Positions 53,482 through 63,492 of a stretch of 64,000 nucleotides of DNA are shown piece by piece (the stretch's first letter is position 1; every line of letters starts with the position of its first letter). Source of the stretch: an uncultured Collinsella sp. (lineage in GTDB: Bacteria; Actinomycetota; Coriobacteriia; Coriobacteriales; Coriobacteriaceae); NCBI GenBank assembly GCA_900545615.1, contig UQZM01000005.1, forward strand, positions 1-64,000, read 5' to 3'. The notes under the pieces are model-generated. The model had not been told where the DNA came from, made no database searches, and saw only the letters and a list, made by a program, of their open reading frames with translations. The translations under genes were made by a program, and so were the position numbers.

Positions 53482-54018
53482 CTACTCCGTCTCGCCCGGT
53501 CGAGCGCCGCGGGCCAGGGCGTCCTGGTATTCCTTGACGGCCTTGAGCCTCTGCATGGGCTTCAGTCGCTCGAACATGGTGTTGCCGTGCAGGTGATCGA
53601 TCTCGTGCTGCAGGCACACGCAGAACAGATCGCCCGTGGCCTCATAGCGAATCAGGTTGGCGTCCAAGTCGTACGCCTCGACGACGACATGGTCGGGACG
53701 CTCGATCTCGCAGCTAATGCCGGGGATGGACAAACAGCCCTCACTAAACGGCACCAGATGGTCGCTCTGCTCAACAATGACGGGGTTAATGAGCACATAC
53801 GGGTCGTAGTCGTTCTTGTCGCTGTAGTCGCAATCGATGGTGACGAGCTGGATGAGCTCACCGATCTGCGGGGCAGCCAGGCCGCAACCGCCGTTCTCGA
53901 ACATCATCTTCTTCATCTTCTCGGCAAGTGCCTCGATCGCCGGGGTGATCTCCTCGATGACGGCGCACTCCTGGCGCAGACGAGGGTCGGGCGACAGAAC
54001 GATTCCGTTGGCTTCCAT
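53482..54018 (-). CDS. def: Peptide deformylase
   Basis: The start at ATG 54018 (MEANGIVLSPDPRLRQECAV) has AAAGGA at good spacing; ATG 54024 overlaps that site and is less likely. The 178-residue metalloenzyme has all three motifs: GCGLAAPQIGE, EGCLSIPGIS and QHEIDHLHG (Cys and two His bind iron or zinc). It removes the formyl group from new proteins. It starts 18 bp after priA ends, so it is probably in the priA transcript. Confidence 0.95.
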   Translation of the reverse strand: MEANGIVLSPDPRLRQECAVIEEITPAIEALAEKMKKMMFENGGCGLAAPQIGELIQLVTIDCDYSDKNDYDPYVLINPVIVEQSDHLVPFSEGCLSIPGISCEIERPDHVVVEAYDLDANLIRYEATGDLFCVCLQHEIDHLHGNTMFERLKPMQRLKAVKEYQDALARGARPGETE

Positions 54019-54036
54019 GGCCATCCTTTCGGGTTG

Positions 54037-56463
54037 TTACATCAAATCATAGGCGTCGACGTCAACGCTCACGCTCACGCCGCGCACAGAGCCCACCTCT
54101 TTGAGGCAGGCGTCGATTTCATCAGAGACATGGTACCCCACGGGCGACTTCACAAGCAGATGGAAGCGGTAACGGTCCTTGGCTCTCTCGATTACACACG
54201 AAGCCGGGCCCAGCACCTGCGGCACCGCGCTGCCCGCCCGCAAAAAGTCGGGCGCGGCGGCATGCCAGCGGCGCTTAAGAAGCTTTGCAATGCGCCCGAT
54301 GTAGTCCTGCGCGTCGTCTCGGTTCGCCGACCACACCAAGATGTTGACCAAGCGAACAAACGGCGGGTACAGCGCCTCGCGGCGCTGGTCCAGGTCGTAG
54401 TCGGTAAAGATCGAACGGTCGTGCTCAGCGACGGCGCGAATTACCGGGTCATCGGGCAGGTAGGTCTGGATGATCACCTCGCCGGGACGATCGCCGCGAC
54501 CGGCACGGCCCGCCACCTGTTCCAGCAGGTCGTAGGCGCGCTCCCCTGCGCGGAAGTCCGGCAGCTTGAGGGCGAAGTCGGCATTGACCACGCCCACGAG
54601 CGTGACCTCGGGAAAGTCGAGACCCTTTGCGATCATTTGGGTGCCCAGCAAAACGGCGCAATCGGCCGCATCGAATTGCTCGAGCAGCTTTTTGTGCGCA
54701 TCCTTGCCGCGCGTGGAATCGGCATCCATACGAATAATGGCGACGTCCTCGGGAAGCAACTGGTGCAGTGCGTCCTCGATCTGCTGCGTGCCCAGACCCA
54801 TTTTTGCCAGGTAGCGACTGCCGCATTTGGGGCAACGGCTCGTAGGCGCGGGATACGGCTGCACGCGCCAAGACGAACCGCATGTATGACACTGCAGCGT
54901 GTGCGTGCGCTCGTGATACGTAAGCGCGGTGGAGCAGTGGTTGCAGGTGGGGACGCAGCCGCACTCGCGGCACATCAGGAATGGCGCAAAGCCACGGCGG
55001 TTATGCAACAGCACGGCCTTCTCGCGTCGCTCGACCACACGCTCCAAGCCCTCCATCAAGGGCTTTGAGAACATGGAGCGGCTGCCGTGCGAGAACTCAC
55101 GGCGCAGGTCGGCGATCCGAACCGTAGGCAGAACAGCATGTCCCGGGCGCTCGGGCATCTCGACGCGCGTCCATGTGGCACCGTTATACGTGCCACGGCG
55201 GCAGCGGTCGAGGGCCTCGGCAGAAGGCGTGGCGGAGCCCAACACGAGCGGGCAGCGGTAGCGTCGCGCCATCTCGGCCGCCACCTCGCGCGCATGGTAG
55301 CGCGGACTAGAGCCCTGCTTATAGCTGGTCTCGTGCTCCTCGTCGATGATGATAAGGCCCAAGTCGCTGAACGGGCAAAAGAGCGCCGAGCGGGCACCCA
55401 CGACCACACGCGCGGCACCGCTGGCAACCATATCCCACTGGTCCAGGCGCTCGCCGGCCGAAAGGCGCGAATGGAACACGGCGACCGTCTCGCCAAAGCG
55501 CGAGCGGAAGCGGCCGACAGTCTGGGCCGTCAGCGAAATCTCGGGCACGAGTACGCAGGCCGAACGGCCAGCTGCCAGCACACGCTCGATGGCGGAAAGG
55601 TAAACCTCGGTTTTGCCGGAGCCGGTTACGCCGTCCACAAGGACAACGTCACCATGAGCGTCGAGGCGCGCGCGCTCAATCTGCGTGAGCGCCTGCTGCT
55701 GGCCGTTGGTAAGTGCGACCGGCGCCTTGCCGCTTGCCGAGGACAGCGTGGTCTGCTCGCTGCATCCACGCCAGGCGCGGCGCTCCTCCACAACCACGAC
55801 GCCGCGTTTTTCGAGCGACTTGATGGTCACCGACATGCTGTTATAGAGAAGGTTGAGGTCGCGCGTCGTGACCGGGCCGCACTGGAGCGCCTCAATGAGC
55901 TGACGCTGACGAACTGCAGTCTTGGGCGGCGTATAGTCGAAACCCTCGGGCGTGAGCATGACCCAGCGGTTTTGGATTGGCTTGACGGCGGGACGTTCAA
56001 CCGTCCACACGCCGTCGTCACCCTTGACCACGCGCGGGCTTCCGCCCGGTGGCAAGAACAGGCGCAGGCACTCGGAAAGCGTTGCGACATATTCGCGGCT
56101 CATCCAACGCGCGATGCGGGCGGCCTCGGCACTAAAGAGCGGTTTGCTGAGGATAGCCTCGATGGCTTTAATGCGGGCTGGGTCGAGGGCGTTGATGCCT
56201 TGCAGGTCACCCAGCTCAGGCGCAATGTCGACGATATAGCCCGCGGCGGCACGGTTACCAAAGTGGACCAGGACCGTGGATCCGATTTGCGCCTCGTTGG
56301 CAAGGGACCGGGGAATGCCATAAGCAAACGGCTCGGACAGCGCACGGGTGGGAATGTCGAGGACTACGCTCGCATAGGCGGCGACGGGTTCAGGCGCGAA
56401 CTCAGGCTTGGCCGGAGTCTCCTCCGGTTCCGGCGAACCAAACAGCGACAGTTGCTCGGCCAT
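54037..56463 (-). CDS. priA: Primosomal protein N' (PriA helicase)
   Basis: Start chosen at ATG 56463 (MAEQLSLFGSPEPEETPAKP), with GGAGGTATAGGGG upstream; ATG 56481 is another option. The 808-residue helicase has the N-terminal DNA-binding domain, Walker A VDGVTGSGKTEVYLSAIERV, a DEEH box (LGLIIIDEEHETSYKQG), a zinc-binding Cys cluster (MCRECGCVPTCNHCS, LQCHTCGSSW, SRCPKCGSRY) and helicase motif VI (LLEQVAGRAGRGDRPGEVII). It restarts stalled replication forks. Confidence 0.95.
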   Translation of the reverse strand: MAEQLSLFGSPEPEETPAKPEFAPEPVAAYASVVLDIPTRALSEPFAYGIPRSLANEAQIGSTVLVHFGNRAAAGYIVDIAPELGDLQGINALDPARIKAIEAILSKPLFSAEAARIARWMSREYVATLSECLRLFLPPGGSPRVVKGDDGVWTVERPAVKPIQNRWVMLTPEGFDYTPPKTAVRQRQLIEALQCGPVTTRDLNLLYNSMSVTIKSLEKRGVVVVEERRAWRGCSEQTTLSSASGKAPVALTNGQQQALTQIERARLDAHGDVVLVDGVTGSGKTEVYLSAIERVLAAGRSACVLVPEISLTAQTVGRFRSRFGETVAVFHSRLSAGERLDQWDMVASGAARVVVGARSALFCPFSDLGLIIIDEEHETSYKQGSSPRYHAREVAAEMARRYRCPLVLGSATPSAEALDRCRRGTYNGATWTRVEMPERPGHAVLPTVRIADLRREFSHGSRSMFSKPLMEGLERVVERREKAVLLHNRRGFAPFLMCRECGCVPTCNHCSTALTYHERTHTLQCHTCGSSWRVQPYPAPTSRCPKCGSRYLAKMGLGTQQIEDALHQLLPEDVAIIRMDADSTRGKDAHKKLLEQFDAADCAVLLGTQMIAKGLDFPEVTLVGVVNADFALKLPDFRAGERAYDLLEQVAGRAGRGDRPGEVIIQTYLPDDPVIRAVAEHDRSIFTDYDLDQRREALYPPFVRLVNILVWSANRDDAQDYIGRIAKLLKRRWHAAAPDFLRAGSAVPQVLGPASCVIERAKDRYRFHLLVKSPVGYHVSDEIDACLKEVGSVRGVSVSVDVDAYDLM

Positions 56464-56551
56464 GGCCCCTATACCTCCCATCCCATGCGTCTTCAGAAAC
56501 AAGAGCCCCACTCGGGTGAACGGGGCTCGGATACATGCGTTTACGCGGCTG

Positions 56552-58027
56552 CTACAGCGCCATCGTGCGGGCGCGGTCGATACGCGCCAGGCAGTCGTCG
56601 CGGCCGACGAGCGCCATGGTCTCGCCCAGCGGGGGGCTCACCATGTTGCCGCAGACGGCGACGCGCACGGCCTGGAACACCACGCGCTTCTTAAGGTCCA
56701 TCTGCTCGGGCAGCGGCTCAAGCGCGGCGTCGATGTTGGCAGCCGTCCACTCGGTAACACCCTCGAGCGCGGCCTTGGCGGCGTCCAGAATGGCACCCAT
56801 GCCCTCCTTGGCCAGGCCCTTATTGACGGACTTCTCGTCATACTCGAGCGTCTCGGCCGTAGCGAAGATGGGGGCGGCGACGGTCACGGCGTCGGCCGGC
56901 ATCTTGGTGCGCGGCTTGACGATGGCGGCAAGCGCGTCAATCCAGTCCTCGCCGTACTCGACGTTGCCCTCGATGAGACCCGCCTCGTGCAGCTCGGGGA
57001 CCATGATCTCGTCGGCAAACTGAGCGTCGGACATACCGTTGATGTACTCGGCATTGACCCAGTCAAGCTTCTTGGGATCGAAGGTCGCCGGGTTCTTGGA
57101 GATGCGGTCGAGCGAGAACTTGCTGGCCAGGACATCGCGCGGGATGATCGTGGTCTCGCCGTCGAGCGACCAGCCGAGCAGCGCCAGATAGTTGACGAAG
57201 GCGTCGGACAGGTAACCGGCGTCGCGGTATTCCTCCACCGAGGTGGCACCGTGGCGCTTGGAAAGCTTTTTGCCGTCGGCGCCCAGGATCATGGAGATGT
57301 GAGCGAACGTGGGCACGGGAGCGCCGAGGGCCTCGTAGACCATGACCTGACGCGGGGTGTTGGACAGGTGGTCGTCGCCGCGGATGACATGGGTGATCTT
57401 CATCATGGCGTCGTCGACGACGGTCGCGAAGTTATACGTGGGCGTGCCATCGGAGCGGAAGATGACAAAGTCGTCGAGCTCCTTGGCGTCGAAGGTCACC
57501 TCGCCGTGGACGGCGTCGTGGATGACGACGTCGCCGCGGTCCTCGGGCACCTTAATACGCAGGACGTAGGACTCGCCGGCCTCGATGCGACGGCGGGCCT
57601 CCTCGGGATCAAGATCGCGGCAACGGCGCTGATAGCCCTGGAAGGGGTCCTTGCGCTCCTGCGCGGCCTTGCGGTCGGCGTCGAGCTGCTCCTTGGTGCA
57701 GAAGCAGGGATAGGCCTTGCCCTCGTCCCAAAGCTTCTGGGCGGCCTGCTTGTACAGGTCCAAGCGCTCAGTCTGGGCGTAGGGGCCAAAGTCGCCGCCT
57801 ACCTCGGGGCCCTCATCCCAGTCCAGGCCAAGCCAACGCATGGCGCGCAGGATGATCTGCGTGTTCTCATCGGTGGAGCGGGTGGGGTCGGTGTCGTCGA
57901 TGCGCAGGATGAACGTGCCGCCGTTTGCGCGGGCGAAAGCCCAGTTATAGATAGCGGTGCGAGCGCCACCGATGTGCAGCTTGCCCGTCGGTGAGGGTGC
58001 AAAGCGGACGCGAACGTCTGATGCCAT
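56552..58027 (-). CDS. gltX: Glutamyl-tRNA synthetase
   Basis: Start at ATG 58027 (MASDVRVRFAPSPTGKLHIG) after GAGGAGATATCC. The 491-residue class I synthetase has the HIGH-type motif KLHIGGARTAIYNWAFARA, a KMSKS-type loop GKKLSKRHGATSVEEYRDA, and the anticodon-binding C-terminal helical part. No zinc-binding Cys cluster is obvious; CFC near 105 is part of the family. It loads Glu on tRNA-Glu. priA starts 88 bp downstream. Confidence 0.95.
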   Translation of the reverse strand: MASDVRVRFAPSPTGKLHIGGARTAIYNWAFARANGGTFILRIDDTDPTRSTDENTQIILRAMRWLGLDWDEGPEVGGDFGPYAQTERLDLYKQAAQKLWDEGKAYPCFCTKEQLDADRKAAQERKDPFQGYQRRCRDLDPEEARRRIEAGESYVLRIKVPEDRGDVVIHDAVHGEVTFDAKELDDFVIFRSDGTPTYNFATVVDDAMMKITHVIRGDDHLSNTPRQVMVYEALGAPVPTFAHISMILGADGKKLSKRHGATSVEEYRDAGYLSDAFVNYLALLGWSLDGETTIIPRDVLASKFSLDRISKNPATFDPKKLDWVNAEYINGMSDAQFADEIMVPELHEAGLIEGNVEYGEDWIDALAAIVKPRTKMPADAVTVAAPIFATAETLEYDEKSVNKGLAKEGMGAILDAAKAALEGVTEWTAANIDAALEPLPEQMDLKKRVVFQAVRVAVCGNMVSPPLGETMALVGRDDCLARIDRARTMAL

Positions 58028-58112
58028 GGATATCTCCTCGATTGCAGGATGGATGTCTAACCGCACCAGTATAAAGCATCAAAGCAACCTCCGCACAAAG
58101 GGCACCGACTCA

Positions 58113-58183
58113 CTCATTGGGGACAGGCTAAAATGACTACCCAATGAGCACCCGACTGGTCATTTAAGTCTGTCCCCAATGAG
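58113..58183. repeat. 25-bp imperfect inverted repeat upstream of metK
   Basis: Arms 58113-58137 (ctcattggggacaggctaaa, atgac) and 58159-58183 pair with two mismatches. The stem holds GGGGACAG/CTGTCCCC and lies between gltX and metK, 111 bp before the metK start. There is no T run. It resembles the other large intergenic palindromes in this window in size, not in sequence. Confidence 0.75.
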
Positions 58184-58220
58184 TAGGTGCGGAAAGGGTG
58201 TGAATGTTTAATTTACGCGC

Positions 58221-58293
58221 TATGATGTGCCCTTGCATAGAGAGCCTGGCGGAATGGTAACGGTCGCCGGGACACGTTTTTGAAAGGACAATC
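58221..58293 (+). promoter_or_regulatory. metK promoter and leader hairpin (riboswitch candidate)
   Basis: TATGAT at 58221-58226 is a good -10. The leader of about 60 nt holds a hairpin CCTGGCG/CGCCGGG (58245-58251 with 58265-58271) and GAAAGGACAATC right before the metK ATG. The size and order (hairpin, then a GAAAGGA ribosome-binding site) are those of short SAM riboswitches found before metK in other Actinobacteria and lactobacilli. I cannot fit a known class with certainty; the hairpin is real, the switch is a guess. Confidence 0.35.
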
Positions 58294-59574
<1,281 letters not shown>

Positions 59575-59614
59575 GCTAACGAGAAAAGCCGCAGCCAAAT
59601 AGCAACGCACCAAA

Positions 59615-59647
59615 AGAAGTACCGCCCCCAAGCGGTACTTCTTTTTT
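59615..59647 (+). terminator. Terminator of metK
   Basis: Perfect 11-bp stem agaagtaccgc/gcggtacttct with 6-nt loop followed by a run of six T. It is a textbook intrinsic terminator. Confidence 0.92.
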
Positions 59648-59708
59648 ATTAATCCGGTGGTGAAGATATTTCGATATGAGCCCACGCTGCGTCACCAGCT
59701 AATGAATT

Positions 59709-59862
59709 TTGCAGCACGCGCCCTTCTACCATGTATCCTTAGTCCCGAGGGGCGGGGCATAAGGTCGATCGCGAGTTCCGCACGAGCCGGAGAGCACTTA
59801 ATGTGCTCTCCGTGCGAGCAGGACTGTCCGAGCAGGCGACCTTATGCCCCGCCCCTCGGGAC
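59709..59862 (+). repeat. Nested inverted-repeat leader upstream of sdaA
   Basis: TTGCAG (59709-59714) and TATCCT (59734-59739) could form a weak promoter with 19-nt spacing. The repeat starts right after it: perfect 26-bp arms at 59742-59767 and 59837-59862, with a second hairpin inside (GGAGAGCAC/GTGCTCTCC, 59789-59797 with 59803-59811). In RNA it would form a very stable rod just upstream of the sdaA ribosome-binding site. No known riboswitch class is recognised. Confidence 0.75.
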
Positions 59863-59887
59863 GACGAGACAAGGCAAAGGAGCAACC

Positions 59888-61495
59888 ATGGCAGGCAAGC
59901 CGCAAACACTAGCTACGACCTCGGCATTCGAGATCTTAGGCCCCGTCATGGTCGGCCCCAGCTCATCGCACACCGCCGGCGCCCTGCGCTGCGCCCAAGT
60001 TGCCGCCAGCCTGCTGGAAGGCCGCATCACCAAGGTCACCTTTGGCCTGTGGAACTCCTTCGCCCACACCTACCGCGGCCACGGCACCGACCGTGCGCTC
60101 GTCGCGGGCATCCTGGGCCTCGACACCGATGACGAGAACATCAAGCAGGCCTTCGACCTCGCGCGCGAGCAGGGCCTCGAATATCACTTTGACATCAAGG
60201 GCGACGACGCCTCCATCCACCCCAATACCGTCGACATCGACATGGTCGACGACACGGGCGCCACGGCACAGGTCCGCGGCGAGAGCCTGGGCGGCGGCAA
60301 GATGCGCATCAGCCGCATTAACGGCGTCGGCGTCGACATCTCGGGCATGTATTCCACGCTCTTCGTGGCGCACAAGGACGTCCCCGGTGTACTCGCCGCG
60401 CTCACCAACCTGCTCGCCTACGCCCACGTAAACATCGCCTTCTGCCGCACCTACCGCACCGAAGTGGGCGGCCAGGCCTACTCCGTCTTTGAGACCGACG
60501 GCGCGCCCGACGACACCGTCGTCCCCATGCTACGCAAGCTCGACAATATCGATTACGCGACCTTTATCGAGCTCCCCGGGTCTGCCTCGTCGCTCTCTCC
60601 CGGCGTCTCGGCCAAGGAAATCTTCGACGACGGCGAGCAGCTGCTCGATGCGTGCGAGGAACTGCGGCTCAGCATTGGCGCCGTCATGGCCGTTCGCGAG
60701 GCGCGTCTGACCGGCGAGGCCCACGCCGTCGCTGCTATGCGCCGCGTGCTCGACGTCATGCGCGAGGAGACCACGGCCCCCATCGCCAATCCGCAGCGTT
60801 CGCTCGGCGGACTTATCGGCGGCGAGGCCAAGCTTGTCGAAGCCACCGGCCGCAACGATTTGAGTGAAAGCCTGATGGGCCCCGTCCAGACCGAAGCCGT
60901 GGCCCGCGCGATGGCCGTGCTCGAGCGCTCCGCCACGATGGGAGTGATCGTCGCCGCCCCCACGGCAGGCTCCGCGGGTGTCGTGCCCGGCTGCGTGTTG
61001 GCGCTCGCCGATCACCTTCAGCTCGACGACGAGCAGGTCATGGACGCGCTCTACTGCGCAGCCGCCATCGGCCTCAACCTCACCACGAGTGCCTGCGTCG
61101 CCGGCGCTGAGGGCGGCTGTCAGGCCGAGGTGGGAAGCGCCGCCGCCATGGCGGCCGCCGCGCTGGTGCAGATGCTCGGCGGCACGCCCGAGCAGGCGCT
61201 CGACGCCAGTTCCATCGCGCTGAGTAACCTGCTGGGCCTCGTTTGTGACCCCGTCGGTGGCCTCGTGGAGGTGCCCTGCCAAAACCGCAACGCCATCGGC
61301 GTAGCAGCGGCCTTTAGCTCGGCACAACTCGCCCTCGCCGGCATTAAGAGCCTGGTACCGTTTGACCAGATGGCACACGTCATGCTCTCAGTGGGCCACG
61401 CTTTACCGGCCACGCTGCGCGAGACGGCAAAGGGTGGCATCGCGCAGGCTCCGGCCGCACTTTCGGCCTGTGCAAAATGCGGTGTGTGCAGATAG
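59888..61495 (+). CDS. sdaA: L-serine ammonia-lyase, single-chain iron-sulphur type
   Basis: Start at ATG 59888 (MAGKPQTLATTSAFEILGPV), which has AAAGGAGC; the open frame runs further upstream without a good start. The 535-residue protein fuses the beta part (VMVGPSSSHTAGALRCAQ, with an ACT-like FVAHKDVPGVLAALTNLLAY) and the alpha part (IVAAPTAGSAGVVPGCVLAL, CVAGAEGGCQAEVGSAAAMA, CDPVGGLVEVPCQNRNAIGV) of iron-sulphur serine dehydratases. The Cys residues in GC, GGCQ and VPCQ bind the [4Fe-4S] cluster. It converts Ser to pyruvate and ammonia. Confidence 0.94.
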   Translation: MAGKPQTLATTSAFEILGPVMVGPSSSHTAGALRCAQVAASLLEGRITKVTFGLWNSFAHTYRGHGTDRALVAGILGLDTDDENIKQAFDLAREQGLEYHFDIKGDDASIHPNTVDIDMVDDTGATAQVRGESLGGGKMRISRINGVGVDISGMYSTLFVAHKDVPGVLAALTNLLAYAHVNIAFCRTYRTEVGGQAYSVFETDGAPDDTVVPMLRKLDNIDYATFIELPGSASSLSPGVSAKEIFDDGEQLLDACEELRLSIGAVMAVREARLTGEAHAVAAMRRVLDVMREETTAPIANPQRSLGGLIGGEAKLVEATGRNDLSESLMGPVQTEAVARAMAVLERSATMGVIVAAPTAGSAGVVPGCVLALADHLQLDDEQVMDALYCAAAIGLNLTTSACVAGAEGGCQAEVGSAAAMAAAALVQMLGGTPEQALDASSIALSNLLGLVCDPVGGLVEVPCQNRNAIGVAAAFSSAQLALAGIKSLVPFDQMAHVMLSVGHALPATLRETAKGGIAQAPAALSACAKCGVCR

Positions 61496-61513
61496 CGGCA
61501 AAGAACGACTCAA

Positions 61514-61539
61514 AGGTGGGACAAATGTCCCACCTCTTT
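61514..61539 (+). terminator. Terminator of sdaA
   Basis: Perfect 10-bp stem aggtgggaca/tgtcccacct with 2-nt loop followed by CTTTT. It lies 19 bp after the sdaA stop. Confidence 0.88.
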
Positions 61540-61644
61540 TGAATGCCACCGTTTCCGTACCACAAACAGCAGGGCAATCGCTATAATGCAAGCCCAGTAA
61601 AAACACGATGAGCCGCAAGGCGAAACTCGAAGGATATAGATACG

Positions 61645-63360
61645 ATGTCGCAAAACGACCGAACTCAACTGATTCCCGATCCGCAGCAGCCGAGCAGGCA
61701 CACCGGCGGCGTTCAGTCGCCGCGTCCCATCGCGCCGAGTCACGGTCAGCTGCGTGGTGCAGCAAACGCCTCGCCGCGCCCAAACCAGCAGCGTCAGCAG
61801 CGTCAAGGAAACGGCAACGCTCCCAAGCAGGCCCCCTCGCATGCTCGAGGAGACCGCGGCCCCGTAGGTAAGCCCGCCGACAACAAAAAGTCCGGTAAGA
61901 AGACGACGCTATTTGTCGTCCTGGGTCTTATCGCCATCGTCTACATCGTTGGTGTTGTAGCATTCTCTCAGGTCGCCTACCCCAACACAACCATCGCCGG
62001 CGTGGATGTCTCGTTCTCCAACGCCTCGTCTGCCGCCACCAAGGTCAACTCGGCATGGAAGCACTACAAGCTCACCGTCACGGGCGATGACTTTAGCTGG
62101 ACCTATCAGCCCGAGTCCGATGAACCCATCGTCGACGGTGAAGCCGCCGCAAAAGAGATCATTAGCCATAACGAGTCCTTTATGTGGCCCGTCCGCCTCG
62201 TTGAATCCTTTGGCGGCAAGACCAAAACCACCATCACTTCCGACGAGGTCGATTTGGATCAGGATGTCGACCTTTCCATGCTCTCCGATGCCTTTGATCA
62301 AAAGCAATTTGAGGAGGACCTGGGGGCCGCCATCGATGACTTCAACGAGGGCCGCTCGGGCACGTTCGAGGCATCAAGCTCCTATGACGAGCAAGCCGGC
62401 AAGTTTACCGTCGAGAAGGCGCGTTCTAATGAAAAGCTCAACCGCGATCATGTCATTAAGTACGCCGAGCTCGAGCTTGCCTCGCTCGCCGAGACCGTCG
62501 ATCTTACGAAGCTCGGCAACGATGCCTATGAACCGCTCAATGGAACGCTGACCAACGACCAGATTCAAGCTGCTTGCGATGCCGCCAACAACTTCCTGGG
62601 CGTCAACGTCACCCTCAAGCTCAACGGCGAGGATGCCGGCAAGGTCGATGGCAGCTCCGTGCTGCAGTGGATTAGTTTTGCCGATCCGGCGAACCCCACG
62701 CTCGACACCTCGCAGATCAGCAGCTGGGCCGCCGAGCTTGCCAACGGCTTTAACACCGTGGGATCCACCCGCTGGTGGACACGCGCCGACGGCAAGCAGT
62801 GTGCCGTCGAAGGCGGTGACTTTGGTTGGTCCATTGACAGCAGCTCGCTCGCCAAGCAGGTCGAGGACGCCATCAACAACAAGCAGACCGGCGAGATCGA
62901 GATCAAGTACTCCCAGAAGGCAGACACCTTTACCGCAAAGGGAGAGCCCGACTGGAAGGCGTATATCGACGTCGATCTGTCCGAGCAGCACGCGCGCTAC
63001 TATGACGAGAACGGTAATATCGTTTGGGAGGCCAACTTTATTTCTGGCAAGCCGGGAGAGGACGCCACCCCCGAGGGCGTATGGCAGATCAACAGCAACA
63101 ATGGCGCCAGCAAGCTTATCGGTGCCAAGGACCCCGAGACCGGCAAGCCCAAATACGAGAGCCCGGTCAGCTATTGGATGCCGTTCGAGGGCAATATGGT
63201 CGGATTCCACGACGCCACCTGGCAAAACGACAAGAGCTTCGATAATGCCGAGTCGTACAAGTGGTGCGGCAGCCACGGTTGCATCAACCTGCGCCTGGCC
63301 GATGCAAAGGCACTTCACGACTGCATCAAAGTCGGCCTGTGCGTGGTTGTCCACTCGTAG
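61645..63360 (+). CDS. L,D-transpeptidase, membrane-anchored
   Basis: The 571-residue protein starts with a Gln/Pro/Arg-rich cytoplasmic segment of about 85 residues (PNQQRQQRQGNGNAPKQ), then a membrane helix (TLFVVLGLIAIVYIVGVVAF, 87-106). Two copies of a PG-binding/VanW-like region (about 110-450) follow, and a YkuD L,D-transpeptidase domain is C-terminal: SGKPGEDATPEGVWQI, YWMPFEGNMVGFHDA and the catalytic GSHGCINLRLADAKALHDCI with its Cys. It would cross-link peptidoglycan outside the membrane. The ATG has AAGGATATAG upstream. Confidence 0.93.
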   Translation: MSQNDRTQLIPDPQQPSRHTGGVQSPRPIAPSHGQLRGAANASPRPNQQRQQRQGNGNAPKQAPSHARGDRGPVGKPADNKKSGKKTTLFVVLGLIAIVYIVGVVAFSQVAYPNTTIAGVDVSFSNASSAATKVNSAWKHYKLTVTGDDFSWTYQPESDEPIVDGEAAAKEIISHNESFMWPVRLVESFGGKTKTTITSDEVDLDQDVDLSMLSDAFDQKQFEEDLGAAIDDFNEGRSGTFEASSSYDEQAGKFTVEKARSNEKLNRDHVIKYAELELASLAETVDLTKLGNDAYEPLNGTLTNDQIQAACDAANNFLGVNVTLKLNGEDAGKVDGSSVLQWISFADPANPTLDTSQISSWAAELANGFNTVGSTRWWTRADGKQCAVEGGDFGWSIDSSSLAKQVEDAINNKQTGEIEIKYSQKADTFTAKGEPDWKAYIDVDLSEQHARYYDENGNIVWEANFISGKPGEDATPEGVWQINSNNGASKLIGAKDPETGKPKYESPVSYWMPFEGNMVGFHDATWQNDKSFDNAESYKWCGSHGCINLRLADAKALHDCIKVGLCVVVHS

Positions 63361-63427
63361 TGCAACGCGCGCATTCCCACAACGTTGAGCTGCTGCGACC
63401 AATCTAACAGTTCCGAAAGAATCCGCC

Positions 63428-63459
63428 ATATGCGCCCGCCTTACGCGACGGGCGCATAT
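63428..63459 (+). terminator. Hairpin after the L,D-transpeptidase
   Basis: Perfect 11-bp stem atatgcgcccg/cgggcgcatat with 10-nt loop, followed by ACTTATTG. It separates the transpeptidase gene from the adaptor gene. Confidence 0.65.
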
Positions 63460-63492
63460 ACTTATTGAGGAACTTTCTATAAAGGAGACGCT

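Noticed and set aside
59657..59887. N-terminal extension of the serine dehydratase frame
   Set aside because: It has no ribosome-binding site at its start, covers the palindromic leader and does not look like protein; ATG 59888 has AAAGGAGC.
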